A stretch of DNA of 64,000 nucleotides from Herminiimonas contaminans (GTDB lineage Bacteria; Pseudomonadota; Gammaproteobacteria; Burkholderiales; Burkholderiaceae_D). A program made the translations under genes and the position numbers. The stretch is from the NCBI RefSeq assembly GCF_015645465.1, contig NZ_JADOEL010000007.1, positions 62,001-126,000 of the forward strand, read 5' to 3'. Positions 17,837 to 26,098 of the stretch are shown here, piece after piece (the first letter of the stretch is position 1; each line of letters opens with the position of its first letter). The notes below the pieces were generated by a model, which saw only the letters and a list, made by a program, of their open reading frames with translations, searched no databases and was not told the origin of the DNA.

Positions 17837-18987
17837 GGCTTGCGCTTCAATTCATTTTTCAAATAAGGCAAGACACTCAGCAAACCGGCTATGGCCAGCG
17901 CAAACCCAAGCCACAAGGGAGCGCGCAGGCCATAGCCAGCTGCGATGCCGATACCACCCAGCCAGGACCCCAGACCCAATCCCATATTGATCACCGATGA
18001 ATGCATGGTGTGCACCAGCGCACCCGGATGCGCAGTTTTCATAATGCGCGCAATCATCGCCGGATTCAGCGCCACACCGATCAGGCCGATCACAATCAAG
18101 GCCACTACGCTGATGATCTGCTTGTGCGCAAAGTATGCGAACACCGCGAGCGCGGTAGCCAGACCCGCCTGGCCCCAGGCCAGGATAGGGAAAGTGTATT
18201 TGTCAGCGTAACGACCTATCACCATATTGCCGACCACGTTCGCGACACCATACAAGCCGAGCAACCATGGTATCGCCGCAGCGCTGAAACCACTGAGCTC
18301 GGTCAGGATGGGAGCGAAATAACTGAAGGCCGCAAACGCAGCGCCTATGATGCAGCCACTGGTGAGATAAGCCGCCCACAGGTCACGGTTTTTAAACTCC
18401 GCCAATTCGGTATCCAGGCTGCGTGCCGCTGCTGCCTGCGAGCGCGGCACCAGGAAAATAATCAGCAGGGCGCACAAGGCAACCAGCATCACCACCAGCC
18501 AGAAACTGGCGCGCCAACCCCAGTGCTGGTCGATCGCAGTCGCGGCTGGTACACCCGTTACATTCGCCAGCATCAAACCGCCAACCACGATGGACGCTGC
18601 ACGCGCGCGCGATCCCATCGCAACCACCTCACCACAAATCGCCAGCGATGCACCAAAGCAGGCGGCCGCCGCCACTCCGGTGACAAAGCGCGCACTCGCC
18701 ATGACGTCGTAACTATTGGATGCGGCTGCCACGGCCTGCGCGCAGGCGTAGAGCAGCAACAGGCAGAGCAATGCTTTCTTGTTCGAGACACGCAGCTTGA
18801 GCAAGGCCACCGTCAGCACTGGCCCGCCTATCACCATACCTATCGCGTAGTAGGAAATCAGATAACCGACTTGCGTTACCGAGACGCCGAAAGCCTGGGT
18901 CAGCGAAGGCATCATGCCTGCCACCATGAATTCGGAAGTGGTCAACGAAAAGATCGTCAGCCCGAGGATATAAACGACTAAAGGCAT
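17833..18987 (-). CDS. MFS transporter (AraJ-like drug/sugar efflux type)
   Basis: A 384-residue major facilitator protein with twelve predicted membrane segments and the family start TTSEFMVAGMMPSLTQAFGVS typical of AraJ/NepI-like DHA1 efflux permeases. The second half contains GLYGVANVVGNMVIGRYADK, the second copy of the MFS loop 2-3 motif. It converges on livF with a 4-bp overlap and lies downstream of the alcohol dehydrogenase, separated by 160 bp with two hairpins. The substrate is unknown. Confidence 0.88.
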   Translation of the reverse strand: MPLVVYILGLTIFSLTTSEFMVAGMMPSLTQAFGVSVTQVGYLISYYAIGMVIGGPVLTVALLKLRVSNKKALLCLLLLYACAQAVAAASNSYDVMASARFVTGVAAAACFGASLAICGEVVAMGSRARAASIVVGGLMLANVTGVPAATAIDQHWGWRASFWLVVMLVALCALLIIFLVPRSQAAAARSLDTELAEFKNRDLWAAYLTSGCIIGAAFAAFSYFAPILTELSGFSAAAIPWLLGLYGVANVVGNMVIGRYADKYTFPILAWGQAGLATALAVFAYFAHKQIISVVALIVIGLIGVALNPAMIARIMKTAHPGALVHTMHSSVINMGLGLGSWLGGIGIAAGYGLRAPLWLGFALAIAGLLSVLPYLKNELKRKP

Positions 18988-19039
18988 GTGTATAAGGATT
19001 CCAGGTAAACAGCCTGTGAAATCCTAACACCATGAACAA

Positions 19040-19113
19040 GGGGCAAGGCAGCATGTTGCTGGCTTGCCCCGCTTACTCACTATATGCCTGGCGTGCTAGT
19101 TTTTACGCCAGCA
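19040..19113 (-). other. Two hairpins between the alcohol dehydrogenase and MFS genes
   Basis: GGGGCAAG (19040-19047) pairs with CTTGCCCC (19063-19070), and CTGGCGT/ACGCCAG flank a second loop around 19087-19113. Neither is followed by a good T run. They may weakly terminate the ADH transcript or protect its 3' end. Confidence 0.35.
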
Positions 19114-19147
19114 TGCATTACAATTTATGCCCCTTATGCAAAGGGAT

Positions 19148-20386
19148 TCAATCTCCCAGCTTGCCATGCCATGCGGCATCGATGATGCGCGCATAGGTAG
19201 CAGGCACATCCGCCACCGGGAATGCTTTCGCCAGGCGTACAACTGCCAGGGCATCACGTGTCAGGTCACCCAGATGTTCACGGCCCACACCAAAATCACG
19301 CAAATTGGTCGGGATACCAAGCTCACCGATCAAATCACGTATCACCACCGGCACCTGCGCCACCGCAGCAGCAGGATCTTGGGTATCTATGCCGAACAGG
19401 CGTGCCACTTCCAGCATCTCGGTCGGACGTTCAGTACGCAAGGCATCCAGCACGTACGGCAACATCACGGCATTGGTACTGCCATGTGTCGCATGTGTGA
19501 GTCCGGCCACTGCGTAGGCTATCCCGTGCACTGCGTTCAGGCCCGCACCGCCGTATGACAGTGCTGCGTAGTGACTGGCGTAAGCCATACCTATGCGTGC
19601 TTCGGTATCCGCACCATCCTTATAAGTACGCATCAGGAAACGCGCGCACAGATCGATAGCTTCACGTGCAAACAACATGGTCAGCGAAGAGCGACCACTA
19701 TAGCCCGGATCAACCTGGCCACCGCGATCAAACTCGGCGGAGTCCAACGTCAGGTAAGACTCAACTGCATGTGTCAGCGCATCGATGCCTGAATCCGCGG
19801 TCACACGTGGCGGGCAAGTGTAGGTAAATTCAGGATCGATCAATGCAATGACAGGACGCAGCACGTTATCCATCACCGCCACCTTGGTCGCATTCGACGG
19901 ATCGATCAGGATCGCGCCCGGCGTTGCCTCCGAGCCGGTACCGGCAGTAGTCGGCAGGGCGATCAGCGGCAGGGCCTTAGGTGCGGCAGGCAGCGCGCCG
20001 ATGAAATTTTTCACCGGCAAACCGTCAGGAATGGTGACGCACAGGGCTTTGGCCAGGTCGATATTGCTGCCGCCACCCAGCGCAATGATGTGATCCGGTT
20101 GCTGCGCGCCGATTTGCGCACGTATCAGTTTGGTCGCATCGTCACACAGCGTGGTGGTCGGATCGGCTGCGCCACCATCAAACACGATGGTGGAAATGCC
20201 CAGCGCTTCGGCGGCTGCGATGTATTCACGCACCCACGGTGTTTGTTTACTGAAAAAGGTATCGGTAACCAGCACGCCGGATTTGTATCCGAGGCGCTCC
20301 AGCAAGGCAGGCAGTTGCGCACGGCTGCCGCAACCGAGTACAACCCGTGCAGGCGGACAAAAATGGATGACATCATTACTTCTCAT
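19148..20386 (-). CDS. Iron-containing alcohol dehydrogenase
   Basis: A 412-residue group III alcohol dehydrogenase. It shows the NAD(P)-binding GGGSNIDLAK motif, TTAGTGSEATP, and the metal-site segments GIDALTHAVESYL and HGIAYAVAGLTHATHGSTNAVMLP, which supply the aspartate and histidines for Fe2+. I chose the ATG at 20386 over the one at 20440 because the extra N-terminal 18 residues have no family counterpart. The start overlaps the end of the alpha/beta hydrolase gene by 11 bp, so both are in one operon. The substrate is unknown. Confidence 0.9.
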   Translation of the reverse strand: MRSNDVIHFCPPARVVLGCGSRAQLPALLERLGYKSGVLVTDTFFSKQTPWVREYIAAAEALGISTIVFDGGAADPTTTLCDDATKLIRAQIGAQQPDHIIALGGGSNIDLAKALCVTIPDGLPVKNFIGALPAAPKALPLIALPTTAGTGSEATPGAILIDPSNATKVAVMDNVLRPVIALIDPEFTYTCPPRVTADSGIDALTHAVESYLTLDSAEFDRGGQVDPGYSGRSSLTMLFAREAIDLCARFLMRTYKDGADTEARIGMAYASHYAALSYGGAGLNAVHGIAYAVAGLTHATHGSTNAVMLPYVLDALRTERPTEMLEVARLFGIDTQDPAAAVAQVPVVIRDLIGELGIPTNLRDFGVGREHLGDLTRDALAVVRLAKAFPVADVPATYARIIDAAWHGKLGD

Positions 20387-21176
20387 AGGGACTCCGCAGG
20401 GTAGGAATATCAGAAAGAAAAACGCGCATTTCTTCGGCAACGCGCGCCGTGTTTTGCGTCAATATGCTGTGCATCGCATGTTCTATCGTGCACAGCCTGG
20501 CGTGCGGCAAACCCTGCTCCAGCAATTGCGCATGCGCATAGGGTGAATCTTCATCATCGCTGCCGTGCACTATCAGCACCGGCAAGTCCATCTCCGGCAA
20601 CAGTGAGCGTTGATCGCTGCGGCTGATGCTTTGCCAGGTCCAGGCCACCGCATCCCGATCTGCCGCATCACGCAAACCGAGACGCTGCTCACGCGCGGTA
20701 ATTTCTTCCAGCAGCGCGCCATGTTCGGTTGCGTGGAACCAGCTGGTCTGTTGTAGTACCGGGCTGCCCGACATCAGGATCAGCGCTTGCGGCAAGGGCA
20801 CGCCTTGTTTGCGTAATAAATCCATGGTTGCCAGCGTAACTGATACACCCATACTCCAGCCCGCCAGCACATAGCGCGGCGTCGTCACGTAACAAGCGAT
20901 TACTTTGGCGATTTCGGCGGCGAAGGCTTCCAGGCTGTAGTCATCGCTGCCATGGCCGCGAAAAGCCTGCGCCCGGCCGCGCAAATTCGGCAAAACCCAG
21001 CGCACCTGCTCACCCAGCGCCTCGGTCAACGACTGCCAACTGGCGCGCGTGCCCTGGATCCCGTGCACCGCAACGATCGTTATTCCGCCGCCACCGCGAC
21101 AAACCACGTCCATCGCATCTCCCTGCGTATTTTCTTGTTGTTGCGCAAGCTTATTGAAATTGTTCATACTAGCCAT
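20376..21176 (-). CDS. Alpha/beta hydrolase
   Basis: A 266-residue alpha/beta-hydrolase-fold protein. The oxyanion segment VAVHGIQGTRASW is followed by the nucleophile elbow GWSMGVS (serine at about residue 107). The acid is in VHGSDDEDSP and the catalytic histidine in IEHAMHSIL near the C-terminus. The family includes esterases, lactonases and C-C hydrolases; nothing here selects among them. It is the first gene of the hydrolase-dehydrogenase operon and diverges from an FCD regulator 109 bp away. Confidence 0.87.
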   Translation of the reverse strand: MASMNNFNKLAQQQENTQGDAMDVVCRGGGGITIVAVHGIQGTRASWQSLTEALGEQVRWVLPNLRGRAQAFRGHGSDDYSLEAFAAEIAKVIACYVTTPRYVLAGWSMGVSVTLATMDLLRKQGVPLPQALILMSGSPVLQQTSWFHATEHGALLEEITAREQRLGLRDAADRDAVAWTWQSISRSDQRSLLPEMDLPVLIVHGSDDEDSPYAHAQLLEQGLPHARLCTIEHAMHSILTQNTARVAEEMRVFLSDIPTLRSPYEK

Positions 21177-21285
21177 ATATAAGATGAATTACAGTAGGCA
21201 AAACGACTTTTTAAAACCATAATTGCAGACATGTACAACGCACTGCATCTTTCATCCAGACTGACCACAACCATTTGATCGCCCC
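21177..21285. promoter_or_regulatory. Divergent promoter region, hydrolase/ADH operon and FCD regulator
   Basis: A short AT-rich gap that includes CATATATAAGATG at 21174-21186, just at the start of the hydrolase gene. The core ATATATAAGA resembles the block upstream of the malonate operon (reverse strand of 12651-12665). Because the two operons have paralogous FCD regulators, similar operators are plausible, but AT-rich promoter sequence alone could also explain the match. Confidence 0.35.
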
Positions 21286-22032
21286 ATGACAGCTACTAAA
21301 AAAGCGCCACGCAAATCAGGTGCCACAAAAACTGCGAAGCAGGCAAAAATGCCCTCTCCTCAATCTGCGATACAAGATATGGCCGAACCCAAGGTAAAGC
21401 TGACCGATATCGCTTACGAGCAAATCGAAGAAGCCATCATTACCCTGCGCATACCGCCGGGTTCGGTCATCTCCGAACTGACCCTGAGCGAAATGCTCAA
21501 CATCGGCCGCACCCCGATCCGCGAAGCCATCCAGCGCCTGGCGCGCGAACATTTGCTGCTGGTCTTGCCGCAACGTGGTTTGCTGGTTCCCGAGATTGAT
21601 CTCAGGAAGCAACTCAAGCTGCTGGAAACACGCCGCGAAGTGGAGCGCCTGATCTGCAAGAGCGCTGCCCGTCGTGCCTTGCCGGAAGAACGTGAACGCT
21701 TTGCTCGCCTGCACGACGAGTTCATCCATGCTGCCGCGACTGACGATGACGTTGCTTTCCTGCGCTCCGACCGCGAGTTCAACGAACTGTCGCTGGTTGC
21801 AGCACGCAATGAATTTGCCGAAGGTGCGATGCGCCTGATGCATGGTCTGTCACGTCGCTTCTGGTATTTCCACTATAAGCAGGCTGCCGACGTTCCTGAA
21901 ATGGCCCGTCTGCATGCCGCGGTCGCTGGTGCCATTGCCAAAGGTGATGTGAATGCAGCGGGTGAAACACTGGATCTGCTGCTGGATAACATCGAAACCT
22001 TTACCAAAGCCACCCTGATGTCCGATATGTAA
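21286..22032 (+). CDS. GntR family (FCD subfamily) regulator
   Basis: A 248-residue regulator with a lysine/alanine-rich N-terminal extension (about 30 residues), a winged helix-turn-helix containing GRTPIREAIQRL, and an FCD ligand-binding domain with the metal-binding acidic and histidine positions (LRSDREFNELSL, HGLSRRFWYFHY, RLHAAV). It diverges from the hydrolase/ADH operon, which it probably controls together with itself. It shares long identical blocks with the regulator at 2657-3433 (for example NIGRTP/GFGRTP, DREFNEL/DKEFNEL, GLSRRFW), so the two arose by duplication. Confidence 0.88.
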   Translation: MTATKKAPRKSGATKTAKQAKMPSPQSAIQDMAEPKVKLTDIAYEQIEEAIITLRIPPGSVISELTLSEMLNIGRTPIREAIQRLAREHLLLVLPQRGLLVPEIDLRKQLKLLETRREVERLICKSAARRALPEERERFARLHDEFIHAAATDDDVAFLRSDREFNELSLVAARNEFAEGAMRLMHGLSRRFWYFHYKQAADVPEMARLHAAVAGAIAKGDVNAAGETLDLLLDNIETFTKATLMSDM

Positions 22033-22090
22033 TCAAAAACTTTTCCCGCCGCGCCGCTACTACTAATGCGACGGGAAACAGAGCAAAAAG

Positions 22091-22115
22091 CGCCGGGTTA
22101 TACCCGGCGTTTTTT
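22091..22115. terminator. Bidirectional Rho-independent terminator
   Basis: A perfect 8-bp stem CGCCGGGT/ACCCGGCG with a 3-base loop, followed by six T on the plus strand and preceded by five A, so it can serve both convergent genes (FCD regulator and hydroxylase). Confidence 0.9.
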
Positions 22116-22119
22116 ATAG

Positions 22120-22938
22120 TCAGATTACGAGACCGCGATCAATGCTCGCTTCTTCTTCCTTGGTCAGCTCCGGGCCGTCCAGCGTCACGCGGGAATCATC
22201 GTAACGGAAGCGTTTGATAATGGGCTTGAGCTCTTCCTTGATGTGCTCTTCGCTGTAGCCGTTGAACAGGTGGCCGATCAGACCGCGATCCAGATCGGTG
22301 CTGCCCATGACCCAGTCAGCAATCGGGAAGGTCAGGTTCATGTTGTACTTCATCATGATGCCCTGATTGTGATGCGCAGTATGGTGGCGACGTATCGTAT
22401 TGATGAAAGGCATGTTACGAACGAACCAGTTTTCGCGCACGTGGCAGCAATAGTGGAAGGTTTCATAAATCAGGTATTGCGCCACCATCGTAATGAACAG
22501 GATGTAACCGGCATTCGTATTAATCAGTACCGATGCCAGGTAACCCAGGGTCAGACCACCCACACCCAGCGTAATTAATACGCGCCAAGGGAAGAACACA
22601 ATACGGAATTCACGCGTGGTATCGATAGTTGCTTCATTGTCGGTGAAGTACTGATGATGCTGACGCGTATGGCGATCGTAAATCGCGCGCAAGGCAAATA
22701 CGTCTATCTTGCGATGCATGACGAAACGGTGCATGCCCCATTCAACAAAATTCCCTGCCAAAAACACCGGGATGACGATCAGCCATTCCCAGCCTGAATT
22801 CTGCAACTGCGACACGCAGTACCAGATAGCCGCGATCCCGCTCGCATACATCACTGCGATGTGCAGCAAACCGTTGTACAGCGGGCTGATGTCCGCCTTG
22901 TATTGTTCGCGGAATTTCCGCTGGCGTTCACTCATCAT
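22120..22938 (-). CDS. Fatty acid hydroxylase/sterol desaturase family membrane protein
   Basis: A 272-residue integral membrane di-iron oxygenase. The histidine boxes that bind the two irons are all present: HRFVMH, HTRQHH, HYCCH and RRHHTAHH. Four hydrophobic segments hold the active site at the cytoplasmic face. The family hydroxylates or desaturates fatty acyl chains, sterols or carotenoids; the lipid substrate cannot be told from the sequence. It appears to be a single-gene unit ending at the shared terminator. Confidence 0.88.
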   Translation of the reverse strand: MMSERQRKFREQYKADISPLYNGLLHIAVMYASGIAAIWYCVSQLQNSGWEWLIVIPVFLAGNFVEWGMHRFVMHRKIDVFALRAIYDRHTRQHHQYFTDNEATIDTTREFRIVFFPWRVLITLGVGGLTLGYLASVLINTNAGYILFITMVAQYLIYETFHYCCHVRENWFVRNMPFINTIRRHHTAHHNQGIMMKYNMNLTFPIADWVMGSTDLDRGLIGHLFNGYSEEHIKEELKPIIKRFRYDDSRVTLDGPELTKEEEASIDRGLVI

Positions 22939-23244
22939 GATAAATCTCCTGAAGTAGATGAATTATTCTTATTGTGTATGACTGACATATTAGTAGTATC
23001 CGAAAGCACTGTCAAGCGCGCTTTTGGGATTCTGTTGGCGCGACGGCTTTTACCTGCTAATGTGCAAATGCATGGTCAATATGCAAACAGGCAACATAAG
23101 AGACAGGCAGTGCTGGCGCGCTTTTCCGCAGCTAAGGGCCGAACCGGGGCAGGCAGCGGATGAGGTCAGCCCACGCCAAAAAAACAACAGATTCCATACA
23201 GAAACCAGGGTGCTTCCCTTACCCAAAGTCATTGGAGACTTGCC
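22939..23244. other. Intergenic region without a recognisable gene
   Basis: A 306-bp divergent gap between the hydroxylase and TerC genes. I looked for a yybP-ykoY (Mn2+) riboswitch, often found before TerC-family genes, and do not see its conserved GGGGAGUA core. A 68-codon open frame around 22960-23163 has no ribosome binding site and no family features. A purine-rich GGAGA about nine bases before the TerC ATG is the ribosome binding site. Confidence 0.5.
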
Positions 23245-24012
23245 ATGCTTGAACTCATTTCAGACCCACAAATCTGGTTAGCCTTCATCACCCTCACCGC
23301 ACTTGAACTGGTGCTGGGCATAGACAACATCATTTTTATTTCCATCCTGGTCGACAAGTTGCCGGTCGAGCGCCGCGAATTCGCCCGCAAACTGGGGCTG
23401 TTCATCGCCATGTTCATGCGCATAGGTTTGCTGATGGTATTGGCCTGGATAGTGGGGCTGACAGCACCGTTGTTTACAGTGCTGGGGCAGGAAATCTCAG
23501 GGCGAGACCTGATACTGATAGGCGGCGGGCTGTTCCTGATATGGAAAAGCACCGGCGAGATCCATCAATCACTGGAAGGTGAAGAAGGGCATGCTTCCAG
23601 CGCAGTGAAGGCGACTTTCACCGCCGTCATCCTGCAAATCATGGTGGTGGATATGGTGTTTTCGCTGGACTCCATCATCACCGCAGTCGGCATGGTGGAT
23701 CAGATCGAAGTGATGGTGGCCGCCGTGATCGTCTCGGTCGCACTGATGATGCTGTTCGCCGGTCCTATCGGCCGCTTCGTCTCGCGCCATCCATCGATCA
23801 AGATACTGGCGCTGGCCTTCCTGGTCGCGATCGGCGTCATCCTGATAGCGGAAGGCTTCGACCATCACATCCCGAAAGCATATATCTACTGCGCGATGGG
23901 CTTTGCGCTGGTGGTGGAAATGATCAACATCCGCATGCGTTCACGCACCGCGAAACCGGTGCACCTGCATGCGCAGTACGCCAACGACGAAACTGCGCCT
24001 GACAATAAATAA
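23245..24012 (+). CDS. TerC family membrane protein
   Basis: A 255-residue protein with seven to eight hydrophobic segments. It has the TerC/YkoY family motifs ELVLGIDNIIFISIL (residues about 20-34) and VDMVFSLDSIITAVGM (about 136-151), in which buried aspartates in two antiparallel repeats are expected to form a metal site. Members are linked to Mn2+ export or tellurite resistance. There is no CBS/CorC extension here. It converges on the SulP gene. Confidence 0.88.
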   Translation: MLELISDPQIWLAFITLTALELVLGIDNIIFISILVDKLPVERREFARKLGLFIAMFMRIGLLMVLAWIVGLTAPLFTVLGQEISGRDLILIGGGLFLIWKSTGEIHQSLEGEEGHASSAVKATFTAVILQIMVVDMVFSLDSIITAVGMVDQIEVMVAAVIVSVALMMLFAGPIGRFVSRHPSIKILALAFLVAIGVILIAEGFDHHIPKAYIYCAMGFALVVEMINIRMRSRTAKPVHLHAQYANDETAPDNK

Positions 24013-24020
24013 GGAAGGAT

Positions 24021-24056
24021 ATGGTGTGACTGCAGCACGCGCTGTGGTCACACCAT
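24021..24056. terminator. Hairpin between convergent TerC and SulP genes
   Basis: A 10-bp perfect stem ATGGTGTGAC/GTCACACCAT with an inner CAGC/GCTG helix. No T run on either side, so it may be a transcript-end structure instead of a self-sufficient terminator. Confidence 0.45.
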
Positions 24057-24063
24057 CACTGGC

Positions 24064-25746
24064 TCAGGCCAGCTTGCGCATCGCGAGGATAGCTTCGTGG
24101 TCGGTCATGAAAATATGATCATCACCCAATGCCTTGATCCAGCCTGCATGATCCAGCACATCCCACACCTGCTTTTTGATATTCGATGCATACAGCTCTA
24201 TGCCCAGCCCCTGCAAGGTAATCTGCAGGGACTCCAGGGTTTCCACACCGGTCGCGTCTATATCATTGACCGCGCCTACACATAGCAGGACGTGGCGTAT
24301 ATCGTGATCGCTGCCGCATTGCGTCACGATGAAACGCTCCAGCGCAGACCCAGTCAGGAAATTGAGTGCCGCATCTATGCGCACCGCCAGCACACCCGGC
24401 GCCAGTCGCGGCAAATCGAAGCGCTGGCTATCGCGCAAGGTACCATCGCCATGCTCGCTGACTTCGATAATGCGCGGCTGCATATGGCGGTACAGATAAG
24501 ACACCATGGTTAGCGTAATACCTGCCACCACGCCCCAGTGCAGACGCGGCATGGCAACTATCGTGACGACAAAGGTAACGATGGCGATCGCCGCATCATC
24601 GCGCGAGATCGCGAACAAACGCTTGAACGCAGAGAAATCGAACAGGCCAAATACCGGGATGATAATCAGCGCTGCCAGTACCGAACGCGGCAGGTAGTAC
24701 AGTAAATCTGCCAGGAAGATCAGGCTGAACAATACGCACAGCGCGCTGAACAAAGTCGACCACGCACTGGTTGCACCTGCATACAGATTCAGTGCCGAAC
24801 GTGAGAAGGAGCCGCTGACCGGGAACGCGCCACTCAAACCGCTGGCCGCCTTGGCCAGACCCTGGCCTATCAACTCCTGGTTTTCATCCCAGCGTTCACG
24901 GCGTTTACGCGCCAGCACACGGCAGCTCGACATCGCTTCGGTAAAACTGATAAGCGCCAATACCAGTGCCGCCGACCACAGCTCACGATGATGCTCAAAC
25001 GGAATCGCCGCAGGCAAAGCCAAAGGCGGCAAACCCTTGTCAATATCACCGACAATGGCGGCACCGGTCGCAGCATAGCCGACCAGCCAGCTCAAAAAAG
25101 TACCGAGTATGGTCACCAGCAAAATGCCGGGGAAGCGCGGGAACAAACGCTTGATAACAACCAGCAAGATCAGCGTCCCGAAACCAAAGGCACTCGTCAT
25201 CAGCATGATGGACGGTGCATCTATGACGCGCTGGATTACCTTGCCGATATCAGCAACGAACAAATCCGGCACGCCTATCAGCGCAGGCAGTTGCGACATC
25301 ATGATGATGATGGCCGCTGCATTGATAAAACCGATGATGACCGGTTGCGACACCAGATTGGACAAGCGACCAAGCCGGAACGCACCCAGCATAAACTGGA
25401 TCACGCCGGTATATATAGAGAGCCAGATCGCCAGCGTCACCCACTGCATGCTGGCCGGAGCCGCCATAGGCGACAGCGAGCCAAACACCAGCAAGCTGGT
25501 CAGCGCCGCCGGACCCACTGCCAGCAAGGCAGACGAACCCCACAAAATCCCGATGACGCTAGGCAATAGTGCCGCGTACAAGCCAGTCGCCGCCGGCATA
25601 CCAGCCAGCGTCGCATATGCCACCGCCTGTGGAATCAAGACCAGGCCGACACTGATACCCGCCCAGGCATCGCTTTTCAGGGATGCCATCGTAGGCCGCG
25701 GCCAATTCAGGAAAGGGAAGAAACGCTTGATATCGAATGCACTCAT
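24064..25746 (-). CDS. SulP family anion permease with C-terminal STAS domain
   Basis: A 560-residue SulP/SLC26 transporter. The N-terminal membrane part carries the SulP signature (GLVLIPQAVAYATLAGMPAATGLYAA) and has 10-14 hydrophobic segments. The last 120 residues form a cytoplasmic STAS domain (VNDIDATGVETLESL, with the conserved D-x-T/S-G-V loop). The family moves sulfate, bicarbonate or dicarboxylates; the ion is not predictable here. I chose the ATG at 25746 instead of the upstream in-frame start at 25797, because SulP proteins begin close to the FDIKRFFPFLNW stretch. Confidence 0.9.
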   Translation of the reverse strand: MSAFDIKRFFPFLNWPRPTMASLKSDAWAGISVGLVLIPQAVAYATLAGMPAATGLYAALLPSVIGILWGSSALLAVGPAALTSLLVFGSLSPMAAPASMQWVTLAIWLSIYTGVIQFMLGAFRLGRLSNLVSQPVIIGFINAAAIIIMMSQLPALIGVPDLFVADIGKVIQRVIDAPSIMLMTSAFGFGTLILLVVIKRLFPRFPGILLVTILGTFLSWLVGYAATGAAIVGDIDKGLPPLALPAAIPFEHHRELWSAALVLALISFTEAMSSCRVLARKRRERWDENQELIGQGLAKAASGLSGAFPVSGSFSRSALNLYAGATSAWSTLFSALCVLFSLIFLADLLYYLPRSVLAALIIIPVFGLFDFSAFKRLFAISRDDAAIAIVTFVVTIVAMPRLHWGVVAGITLTMVSYLYRHMQPRIIEVSEHGDGTLRDSQRFDLPRLAPGVLAVRIDAALNFLTGSALERFIVTQCGSDHDIRHVLLCVGAVNDIDATGVETLESLQITLQGLGIELYASNIKKQVWDVLDHAGWIKALGDDHIFMTDHEAILAMRKLA

Positions 25747-25878
25747 GGAATCGCAAGGCCAGGCAAAGGGATGCAGAAGGGCATAGTTTACTCGCATTGC
25801 ATTTGCCCCAGTGCAAAGCTGGGCAGCAACTTTTTACACCTGCTTACCGCCACAGCTGTGCGAGCGTACAATGAGGCG

Positions 25879-26097
25879 ATGGACATCACCCTAGCCGACC
25901 TCGAACAAGCCATTAATCACTGGCGTCACCGACGTCCCTCCACCGGGGAAGAGCGGGCCTTGTCGCCTGAGGTCAACATCCTGGCCAAAGTCTATGCGCT
26001 GATGATCTTCCATCAGCAAAAGAGTATCGCGCTGGAAACCATCGAACCGGCTGCACGCCAGTTAATCGAGGCCTGGCAGCAACAACTGGCCGCTTGA
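25879..26097 (+). CDS. DUF3717 small protein
   Basis: A 72-residue soluble protein that starts MDITLADLEQAINHWR and contains RRPSTGEERALSPEV and KVYALMIFHQ, the conserved blocks of the DUF3717 family known from Burkholderiales. The frame is open upstream, but this ATG gives the family length and the upstream codons overlap the SulP promoter. It converges on the radical SAM gene with one base between the stops. No function is known. Confidence 0.8.
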   Translation: MDITLADLEQAINHWRHRRPSTGEERALSPEVNILAKVYALMIFHQQKSIALETIEPAARQLIEAWQQQLAA

Positions 26098-26098
26098 A

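Noticed and set aside
22939-23244. Possible yybP-ykoY manganese riboswitch before the TerC gene
   Set aside because: The conserved GGGGAGUA core and the paired 3' element are not seen.
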